This document shows positions 1 through 5,223 of a DNA stretch of 9,678 nucleotides, piece by piece (position 1 is the first letter of the stretch; every line of letters begins with the position of its first letter). This stretch comes from Nanobdellota archaeon. Its GTDB lineage: Archaea; Aenigmatarchaeota; Aenigmatarchaeia; QMZP01. The notes beneath the pieces are model-generated. The model made no database searches, was not told where the DNA came from, and saw only the letters and a program-made list of their open reading frames with translations. The stretch covers positions 1 to 9,678 of the forward strand of contig JAHIRU010000068.1 of assembly GCA_018818465.1 (NCBI GenBank), in the 5' to 3' direction. The translations under genes and the position numbers were made by a program.

Positions 1-1
1 T

Positions 2-583
2 AACATGGTTGGTGGAATAAATGAAGCTATAGCAGACTGGTTCATGTCACCTGTAGATAATTGGAATGAATGGGTACCGTGGATGAAAGAGCATGGCGTA
101 ACACATATCGTAATGGATTATAGCATGCCTGGAAAAATAGGCGCCATAACAAAAATCGGAAGCCGTGGTGAATCTATGTACGGGTTCCTGCAGTTCCAAC
201 AAACTGACACAATTGAAAATGGAGGAGAAACTGTTGTAGAATTCAGGAGCGGTCCTTATGTATTATGGTTGCCATCCAATCCGGACGGAACAATGACAAA
301 AATGCCTCTATTCTTTGTCGCACAAGGAGACCAATTCGTGCAGAAAAACACTATTACAAAGGTTTGCGATGAAAAAGGAATTACTGAACTTGGAACTGCA
401 GACGATTCAGTAAATGGTTGTTTATATTTGGGCAAGCTTGGTGTATTCTTTATACTGCCAGAATTAGAAAACAGCATTTTTGTATCTCTTATGTTCATGG
501 ATGGGCATGATCTTCCAGTAAAAAAGGTTTTTGATAACACCTACATAAGAATATATGAAGTTAATCTCATCTCCAATGATTAG
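2..583 (+). CDS. Oligosaccharyltransferase Stt3/AglB-like protein, C-terminal part (5' end outside window)
   Basis: The reading frame is open to the left edge (codon AAC precedes the first visible ATG at position 5), so this is the 3' part of a longer gene. The visible ~193 residues are soluble. They begin with a stretch ending in 'VPWMKEHGVTHIVMDY', which resembles the 'x-x-x-x-YxVxYVLVD' segment following the WWDYG region in archaeal Stt3/AglB proteins. They end with a hydrophobic/aromatic module (FFILPELENSIFVSLMFMDG, then IRIYEV), also typical of the C-terminal domain of archaeal Stt3 proteins. Stt3/AglB moves a lipid-linked glycan to Asn in Asn-X-Ser/Thr outside the membrane. The catalytic membrane part is not visible, so identity rests on C-terminal resemblance and on the adjacent dolichyl-phosphate GlcNAc-phosphotransferase gene. 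Another large extracytoplasmic membrane protein is possible. Confidence 0.65.
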   Translation, partial: NMVGGINEAIADWFMSPVDNWNEWVPWMKEHGVTHIVMDYSMPGKIGAITKIGSRGESMYGFLQFQQTDTIENGGETVVEFRSGPYVLWLPSNPDGTMTKMPLFFVAQGDQFVQKNTITKVCDEKGITELGTADDSVNGCLYLGKLGVFFILPELENSIFVSLMFMDGHDLPVKKVFDNTYIRIYEVNLISND

Positions 584-587
584 AATG

Positions 588-663
588 AGAGATGTCTAAT
601 CTCCTATTACATAGAATTGGAGACTGTCTCTTGTTCTATGGTATCGGAGACAAGATCTCTTGT
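588..663. repeat. Nested palindromes and tandem GGAGAC...TCTCTTGT repeats in the Stt3-aglH spacer
   Basis: The 143-bp spacer holds concentric dyads. The core is GAGAC (620-624), T, GTCTC (626-630). Around it CATAGAA (610-616) pairs with TTCTATG (634-640), with a symmetrical TTG on both sides. Further out TCTCC (600-604) can pair with GGAGA (646-650), and AGAGAT (588-593) with ATCTCT (655-660). The same stretch contains an imperfect direct repeat: GGAGAC-N2-TCTCTTGT (619-634) and GGAGAC-N4-TCTCTTGT (646-663). It could act as an RNA hairpin ending the Stt3 transcript or as tandem operator sites just upstream of the aglH TATA box. No T-run follows it, which weakens the terminator reading. Confidence 0.75.
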
Positions 664-666
664 ATG

Positions 667-715
667 ATTAATATATAAATATTAATTAACAGAAGACAAG
701 AATACTAGTAGAGGT
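667..715 (+). promoter_or_regulatory. Putative aglH promoter (AT palindrome/TATA box) and Shine-Dalgarno
   Basis: ATTAATAT (667-674) and ATATTAAT (679-686) form a perfect 8-bp inverted repeat around ATAA, which also supplies a TATA-box-like sequence (ATATATAAAT, 671-680). Transcription would then start near 700. GAGGT at 711-715 is the only clear Shine-Dalgarno motif I see in the window. It lies 11 bases before the ATG at 727, which supports that start. An out-of-frame ATG at 719 is too close to it. Confidence 0.5.
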
Positions 716-726
716 TTTATGATCAT

Positions 727-1740
727 ATGCTTGAATCAATGTCAATAGGAATTGTTATACTGGTTGCTTTTGCGATAACTGTTTTTCTGATTCCTAAATA
801 TATAAAAAGAGCAAAAGCTATTGATCTTGTTGGAAAAGACATGAACAAATACGACAAACCAGAGATCGCAGAAGCTGGCGGCGTTGTTGTTCTGTTTGGA
901 TTTCTGTTCGCTATTCTGTGCTACATATTCATTAAAACATTTTTTCTAGGAACAGAGATGCATTTAATCGAGATACTTGTTATATCAGTAACTATATTGC
1001 TTGCAGGATTCATTGGATTTGTAGATGATATTTTTGGCTGGAAAAAAGGACTAAAAAGATGGCAGAAACCTCTCTTCACTTTGCCTATGGCCATTCCATT
1101 AATGGTGATTAATGCAGGACAATCGTACATGTTCTTGCCATTTTTAGGTCGCGTAGATTTTGGCTTACTGTTCCCATTGATAATAATACCTCTAGGTTTC
1201 ATTGGTGCAACCAACGGATTCAATATGCTTGCCGGTTACAATGGCATTGAAGCAGGCATGGGTGCAATAATACTCGCAACAATGGGATTCATTGCTTGGT
1301 ACTTCAATAGCATGATCTGGCTGGCAATGGTATCGTTTGTCGGTGTGGCAGCCCTGTTGGGATTCCTTGCATTCAACTGGTGTCCAGCGAAGGTATTCCC
1401 AGGAGATTCTCTCACATATATGATAGGAGCTTTCATAGCGAGCGTTGCCATAATGGGCAACATGGAAAAAATAGGTATAATTCTGTTCCTTCCATTTTTA
1501 TTAGACGCTGTATTATCGCTTTCACCAGAAGTGAGAGGAAAGGGCAAAGTTGAAGCTTTTGGCAAAGTTAATCCGGATAACAGCTTAGATATGCCTTATG
1601 ACGGAGTATATGACACAACACATCTTGCAATAAAGGTTATGAAGAAACTAAAGAGCAAAGTTTATGAAAAGGATGTAACATTGTTTATTTACTTTTTAGA
1701 ACTGATAATGGTTGTATTGGTCTTTGCTTTCTTTATTTAA
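727..1740 (+). CDS. aglH: UDP-GlcNAc:dolichyl-phosphate GlcNAc-1-phosphate transferase-like protein (AglH/Alg7 type)
   Basis: This is a polytopic enzyme of the MraY/WecA/GPT superfamily that attaches a sugar-1-phosphate from a UDP-sugar to a polyprenyl or dolichyl phosphate, the first membrane step of glycan assembly. About ten hydrophobic segments span the 337 residues, normal for the family. The family acidic pair is D100-D101 in GFVDDIFGWKKGLKRWQKP. Residues 163-177 (NGFNMLAGYNGIEAG) match the NxxNxLAGxNGxExG signature of the eukaryotic/archaeal Alg7-AglH branch better than the MraY one. VFPGD (223-227) is the following conserved acidic site. Residues 261-310 form the large cytoplasmic loop. 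It follows an Stt3/AglB-like gene, consistent with N-glycosylation. The donor sugar cannot be read from sequence. Its stop overlaps the stop of the convergent gene. Confidence 0.85.
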   Translation: MLESMSIGIVILVAFAITVFLIPKYIKRAKAIDLVGKDMNKYDKPEIAEAGGVVVLFGFLFAILCYIFIKTFFLGTEMHLIEILVISVTILLAGFIGFVDDIFGWKKGLKRWQKPLFTLPMAIPLMVINAGQSYMFLPFLGRVDFGLLFPLIIIPLGFIGATNGFNMLAGYNGIEAGMGAIILATMGFIAWYFNSMIWLAMVSFVGVAALLGFLAFNWCPAKVFPGDSLTYMIGAFIASVAIMGNMEKIGIILFLPFLLDAVLSLSPEVRGKGKVEAFGKVNPDNSLDMPYDGVYDTTHLAIKVMKKLKSKVYEKDVTLFIYFLELIMVVLVFAFFI

Positions 1741-2207
1741 GCACCTGATTTTTTATATGCAGCATAAAACAAGAACGCTATCAATAACACGCCTGCTACA
1801 ACTATCAATTCATCCATCATGGAGAAGAGTCCAAATGATGGCAGCATTCCTTGAAATCCTACAAGAGTGAGCAATAAGAGTACAGCAATAATTCCAAGTA
1901 AAAGGAAGTCTGTTTGTCCTCCTTCTTTACCTTCTTTACCGCTAAACAATTTCTTCAGGAATCCCAAAAAGAAAAACACAACAAACGCTATTGCAGCATA
2001 AGGCATGTAAGCAATCAGTATCATCCTAACGGATTCAACACTTGCAGCAAAGATGCCAAAAACCACTGCTATAATTGCAATAATTTTTTTATTTCCAAAT
2101 ACTCCTGCGATATCAAGAGCTCCATACACTATCGCAAACATCAAGAAGAAAGGGAGTAGATATTCCATTGCACCTCCAGTCCCCAATGCAAAAAATTGCT
2201 CAAACAT
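1737..2207 (-). CDS. Small five-helix membrane protein of unknown function
   Basis: I do not recognise a named family. The 156 residues contain about five hydrophobic segments (roughly 15-36, 40-57, 66-87, 100-118 and 132-150). A charged, glycine-containing loop (LKKLFSGKEGKEGGQ, 84-98) separates the first three from the last two. There is no signal peptide or Cys/His motif. The first half (FFLMFAIVYGALDIAGVFGNKK then a hydrophobic helix) has the same pattern as the membrane part of the preceding gene, so the two may be distant relatives. It starts 7 bases after the stop of the 225-residue gene, so the pair is probably co-transcribed. Its stop shares TTAA with the convergent aglH stop. Similar short polytopic proteins of unknown role are common in DPANN archaea (general knowledge). 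Confidence 0.8.
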   Translation of the reverse strand: MFEQFFALGTGGAMEYLLPFFLMFAIVYGALDIAGVFGNKKIIAIIAVVFGIFAASVESVRMILIAYMPYAAIAFVVFFFLGFLKKLFSGKEGKEGGQTDFLLLGIIAVLLLLTLVGFQGMLPSFGLFSMMDELIVVAGVLLIAFLFYAAYKKSGA

Positions 2208-2214
2208 AAAATCA

Positions 2215-2892
2215 TTAATCTTTTTCTAGTTCTTTTCTATATTTCGTAGCTGCTTTAACAGTGAATGGTCCTACACTTGACATATCTTCTAGATCGTCTA
2301 TGCATCCCCACATCTGTGCTTCTACATCTCTAAGTTCTTTATTGGCAATAGCTGTATCAGTTCCTGAAGATGGATGTTTTGTAGTTTTTAAAAGTTGTTC
2401 GCGTCTTCTTGAAAGAGTTTCCAATTGACCAGTTAGTTTCTTTGCGTTCTTATTACTCGCAAGGGGGTTTGCTAAAGAACTTAATAAATTGCCTTTTTTA
2501 TCGCCGCCTCCGCCACCGTTGCCTCCGCCGAGGACTTTGCCTAGGAATATCCAGAAGCCGAATATCAGTATTATTCCAATGTACCAGACCTCTGATAAGT
2601 AGAGGAAGATTGGATACCATCCTGATATTATTATGAATATGTAGGATGAGAACGCTAGAAGAATTGAGATGAATGCAGTTTTTGGTCCTGCAATATCAAA
2701 TTTCTTCAGGACTCCTGTAATTAAGACCCATCCGAATATTACTATAAAAATTGTGGGGAAGAGAAGGAAATAGAACAGCCCTTCAAGCATGCCAAAATTT
2801 GCCTGATGGTTCATGACAAAACTACTGCATTGTTGCATAGCGCTTTGCGTAGGACAGAATATGTTTATTAAAATCTGGAAAATATCAGCCAT
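2215..2892 (-). CDS. Three-helix membrane protein with glycine hinge and charged cytoplasmic tail, unknown function
   Basis: No named family is recognised. The 225 residues fall into an N-terminal stretch with two cysteines (C13 and C22, CPTQSAMQQC), three hydrophobic segments (about 38-60, 72-92, 102-121), a glycine hinge (GGGNGGGGG, 122-130) and a charged C-terminal region. Residues 150-205 of that region (KKLTGQLETLSRRREQLLK... and NKELRDVEAQMWGCIDDLEDM) look helical and could form a short coiled coil. The hinge suggests a membrane anchor tethering a flexible soluble domain. Two positively charged clusters (150-172) suggest the tail is cytoplasmic. It lies 23 bases after the helicase stop and 7 bases before the next membrane-protein gene. 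It may be transcribed with both, or from a TATA-like box over the helicase stop codon. Confidence 0.8.
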   Translation of the reverse strand: MADIFQILINIFCPTQSAMQQCSSFVMNHQANFGMLEGLFYFLLFPTIFIVIFGWVLITGVLKKFDIAGPKTAFISILLAFSSYIFIIISGWYPIFLYLSEVWYIGIILIFGFWIFLGKVLGGGNGGGGGDKKGNLLSSLANPLASNKNAKKLTGQLETLSRRREQLLKTTKHPSSGTDTAIANKELRDVEAQMWGCIDDLEDMSSVGPFTVKAATKYRKELEKD

Positions 2893-2913
2893 ATTTTAAT
2901 TATAGAAATCTAA

Positions 2914-2924
2914 GTTTATATTTG
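2914..2924 (-). promoter_or_regulatory. Possible TATA box for the membrane-protein pair
   Basis: On the minus strand CAAATATAAAC lies 23-31 bases before the ATG at 2892, about where a TATA box would sit for a leaderless archaeal transcript. It overlaps the stop codon of the helicase gene (2916-2918). No Shine-Dalgarno is seen in the 23-base spacer. Position and composition are the only support, and AT-rich DNA gives chance matches. Confidence 0.3.
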
Positions 2925-4433
2925 ATTTTTCTTCTTCATTTTTGAAAGTGTCTTCTTCATCTCTCCTTCTTTTCTTTGCGCTGTCCAATAATATGCTTCA
3001 TCGCGGGTGTTTTTTGTTATGAAAATTATTATGCTTCCTATTTTAACTCTTCCTACGCGACCTCTGCGCTGTATGTTTCTAACTTCGCTTGGTACTGGCT
3101 CGTAAAAGATTGCTATATCAGCAGAACTTATGTGAAGACCCTCTTCGCCTATTGATGTGGTAATAAGGCAGTTGTAAATATCTGATTCAAAATCCTTTAT
3201 TACATCTATCTGCTGTTTTTGTGACAGTCCTTCTTTCTGGCCTATCAGCATAACTGGATGAGCCCTGTCTATTTTTTGCAGGGTTTCATATATCTCTTTA
3301 ACAGAATCTCTATAACTGGCAAAAACTATTATTTTTGAGTTTGGTTTAGCTCTTATCTGCTGATCTATAATACTGCAAAGCTTGCTTATTTTTGGATGCT
3401 TTGAACCCATTTCATAAAGTTCATTTGACATGCGCATTGCATTTAAAACTCTCTTATCATTAACCAAAGCCTTGCCTGCTTTTGAAGCATCTTTGCGAAG
3501 TTTCTTCCAATAGCTCTCTAGAACACCAATTCCTTGCGTCTCTAAAAGACCAATGCTATGTTCAAGTTTTATTGCTTGACCAGCAAGAAACAAACCTCCA
3601 AAAGCACTCTTGTCACCTTTCCTTGCTTCCTTGGCAAGATATGCCTGAAGCTCTAGTATGTCTCTTTTCGTTCTCAGGCGCGAAGCGCCCTTGCTTTTAA
3701 GTTTTTTTATTTTCTCCTTGTAAACCTCATCAAGAACTTGTTTTATTTTTATGAAACTTTTCGGAAGCTCTATGCTAACCCACTCTATGTCTTTTTCTTT
3801 AACCCATGCTGAAACATCCTGATCTTCTTCTGTTCTTATTTCAACAGCCTCTATGCCAGAATTTTCGCATATCTCTTTAATTTTTTGTTCTGTTCCGCCA
3901 GGCGAAGCAGTTAATCCAAGTATTCTAGGATCTTTTGCCTGTTCAAGATATTTCTTTACAATGTATGGATAGGCATAGTCACCTATCGAGTGATGTATCT
4001 CATCAAGAACCAACAGACTGAAATCGTTCAGAAAAAGTTTTTTTGTCTCCAAATCATTTTGGATTGTCTGCGGAGTGGCAAAGATGAAAGTTTTTTCTTC
4101 ATATATCACTTTTCTGAGTGTTGGCCTTATTTCACCAGTTAAAACCTGCATCTTGTCTTCATCTATATTTAGAAATTCTAAAAACGTTTTGTAATGCTGA
4201 TTAACCAGAGGTTTTGTTGGCGCAAGCATTAAAATTTTACTTTCTGGAATCCTCATTCTCTCCAATGCAAGTAGTATTGCTATGCCGGTCTTGCCAAGAC
4301 CTGTCGGAAGGACACATAATGTATTCTTTTCTTTTGCGGTTGCAAGGATAGATTTTTGATACTCTCTAAGCTGCATCTTGTTAGGTTTTACAAGAGGATG
4401 CTCAAAGAATTCTTTATCAGATTTGTTACTCAT
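2916..4433 (-). CDS. hef: Hef-like superfamily 2 DNA helicase (FANCM/Hef helicase half, no fused nuclease)
   Basis: This 505-residue protein matches the helicase part of archaeal Hef along its length. Walker A is PTGLGKT (43-49), motif Ia APTKPLVNQH (71-80), then TPQTIQNDL (120-128). Motif II is DEIH (144-147, usually DEAH in Hef), motif III LTASPGGT (174-181), and motif VI QRRGRVGR (455-462). Residues 220-345 carry the insert between the RecA domains that binds branched DNA in Hef, including LLETQG (296-301). The ending GTRDEAYYW... is also Hef-like (NTRDEAYYW, 475-483). Family role: ATP-driven remodelling of stalled forks and branched DNA. Euryarchaeal Hef is about 750 residues with an ERCC4 nuclease at its C-terminus. 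This one stops just after the helicase, and a matching nuclease is encoded separately at 8476-9141. It diverges from the protease gene, with no Shine-Dalgarno before its ATG. Confidence 0.9.
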   Translation of the reverse strand: MSNKSDKEFFEHPLVKPNKMQLREYQKSILATAKEKNTLCVLPTGLGKTGIAILLALERMRIPESKILMLAPTKPLVNQHYKTFLEFLNIDEDKMQVLTGEIRPTLRKVIYEEKTFIFATPQTIQNDLETKKLFLNDFSLLVLDEIHHSIGDYAYPYIVKKYLEQAKDPRILGLTASPGGTEQKIKEICENSGIEAVEIRTEEDQDVSAWVKEKDIEWVSIELPKSFIKIKQVLDEVYKEKIKKLKSKGASRLRTKRDILELQAYLAKEARKGDKSAFGGLFLAGQAIKLEHSIGLLETQGIGVLESYWKKLRKDASKAGKALVNDKRVLNAMRMSNELYEMGSKHPKISKLCSIIDQQIRAKPNSKIIVFASYRDSVKEIYETLQKIDRAHPVMLIGQKEGLSQKQQIDVIKDFESDIYNCLITTSIGEEGLHISSADIAIFYEPVPSEVRNIQRRGRVGRVKIGSIIIFITKNTRDEAYYWTAQRKEGEMKKTLSKMKKKNQI

Positions 4434-4482
4434 ATTCTATTAATTGTGAAAAGCAATATTAATCCTAAAAATAATTATTTTT
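4434..4482. promoter_or_regulatory. Divergent promoter region, possibly one TATA element serving both directions
   Basis: The 49-bp spacer between the helicase ATG (minus strand, 4433) and the protease ATG (4483) contains AATATTAAT at 4455-4463, centred on 4459. That centre is 24 bases from the right-hand start and 26 from the left-hand start, the expected TATA distance for leaderless transcripts in both directions. AATATT inside it is palindromic. Neither start has a Shine-Dalgarno motif. Confidence 0.5.
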
Positions 4483-4893
4483 ATGAAGATCGTTGGTATA
4501 ATCGAAGAGATTGAATTGAAAGGTAAGAATAAAATTAAAACTCTTGCTCTATTCGATACAGGTGCAAGGCTTTGCTCTGTTGATAAAATGCTTGCAGAAG
4601 AAGCGGGTCTAGGACCAAAAATAAGAACAACGAGGGTCAGATTTGCTTCATCCAAAAATCATGTTAGAAGAGATGTTGTTAAAGCCAAGATAAAAATAAA
4701 CGGTTTTGAATTCAACACAGAGGTTAATATTCAAGATCGCTCTCATATGACCTTTCCTATGATAATAGGAAGAAATGTGATAAAGGGAAATTTCATTGTA
4801 GATTGCTCAAAAAATCTTGAATTGTTTGAAAAACGCATAAAAGAGATTGAAAAGAAAAATAAAAAACAGAAGAGCATGGTTGATTTCAAATGA
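4483..4893 (+). CDS. Retropepsin-like aspartic peptidase, RimK/LysX (ATP-dependent zinc protease-like) family
   Basis: The 136-residue protein begins VGIIEEIELKG and carries FDTGARLCSVD (24-34), the DTGA active-site loop of retropepsin-like folds. A second conserved block, RSHMTFPMIIGRNVIKGNFIVD (86-107), has the RxHMxxPxLIGRxxLxG pattern of the family usually annotated 'ATP-dependent zinc protease' or 'RimK/LysX family'. One DTGA per chain means an active enzyme would be a homodimer. The substrate is unknown. Bacterial relatives often sit beside rimK glutamate ligases, but none is seen here. A Lys-rich, probably helical tail (113-131) follows the domain. Its TGA overlaps the porD ATG in ATGA, implying translational coupling. 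Peptidase activity is inferred from the motif only. Confidence 0.75.
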   Translation: MKIVGIIEEIELKGKNKIKTLALFDTGARLCSVDKMLAEEAGLGPKIRTTRVRFASSKNHVRRDVVKAKIKINGFEFNTEVNIQDRSHMTFPMIIGRNVIKGNFIVDCSKNLELFEKRIKEIEKKNKKQKSMVDFK

Positions 4894-5183
4894 TAGAAGA
4901 AAGTAAACTCAGATATGAAAGAATTCGTGGAGTGCCTCATTTAAGAGATCCTGGAAACTCTGTCAGAAGCGGTACATACAAATGGAGAGTTTTCAAGCCT
5001 GTTTGGGATATGAAAAAATGCACAAAATGCAAGCAATGCTGGTTGTTCTGCCCTGATACAGCCATAGGTTGGAAAGGTAAACCAGTATGGGATAAGCAAA
5101 CATGCAAAGGTTGCCTTGTATGTGTTAACGTGTGCCCTGTAAAAGCTATAACTGCCGTAAGAGATGAACACGAAGGTGAATGA
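4890..5183 (+). CDS. porD: Pyruvate synthase (pyruvate:ferredoxin oxidoreductase) delta subunit, 2[4Fe-4S] ferredoxin
   Basis: This 97-residue protein has eight cysteines in two ferredoxin motifs: C44-x2-C47-x2-C50-x3-C54-P and C72-x2-C75-x2-C78-x3-C82-P, each binding one [4Fe-4S] cluster. The N-terminal stretch ending TYKWRVFKPVWDMKKC resembles the 'SWRVxRPVxDxxKC' lead of archaeal PorD. PorD passes electrons from the thiamine-diphosphate site of pyruvate:ferredoxin oxidoreductase to free ferredoxin. VorD or another 2-oxoacid oxidoreductase delta chain is also possible. The alpha, beta and gamma genes, usually adjacent, are absent from the window: upstream is the overlapping peptidase gene and downstream is CTP synthase. 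T6 (5184-5189) directly after the stop could end transcription. Confidence 0.85.
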   Translation: MIEESKLRYERIRGVPHLRDPGNSVRSGTYKWRVFKPVWDMKKCTKCKQCWLFCPDTAIGWKGKPVWDKQTCKGCLVCVNVCPVKAITAVRDEHEGE

Positions 5184-5223
5184 TTTTTTGCATCTATTTA
5201 TTATTTTATTTTTATAATAAACT
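5184..5223 (+). promoter_or_regulatory. porD-pyrG spacer: T-run and TATA-like box before pyrG
   Basis: The 40-bp spacer is nearly all A/T. TTTTTT at 5184-5189, immediately after the porD stop, fits an archaeal T-run terminator. TATTTATTA at 5195-5203 lies 21-29 bases before the pyrG ATG, where a TATA box for a leaderless mRNA would be. No Shine-Dalgarno precedes the ATG. Confidence 0.4.

Noticed and set aside
256..540. 94-codon minus-strand frame within the Stt3-like gene
   Set aside because: Antisense to a conserved-looking frame that is open from the left edge, with no protein features of its own.
719..721. ATG at 719 as the aglH start
   Set aside because: It is out of frame with the enzyme and only three bases from the GAGGT motif; ATG 727 fits frame and spacing.
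584..726. tRNA or box C/D RNA in the structured spacer
   Set aside because: No cloverleaf with T- and D-arm consensus and no paired C (RUGAUGA) and D (CUGA) boxes could be found; the pairing is one concentric hairpin.
921..1565. Two minus-strand open frames opposite aglH
   Set aside because: The plus-strand frame is a continuous enzyme with family motifs; the opposite frames are composition-driven shadows.
727..1740. MraY (peptidoglycan) assignment for the phosphotransferase
   Set aside because: The NxLAGxNGxExG signature and the Stt3-like neighbour fit the Alg7/AglH branch; no peptidoglycan genes are nearby.
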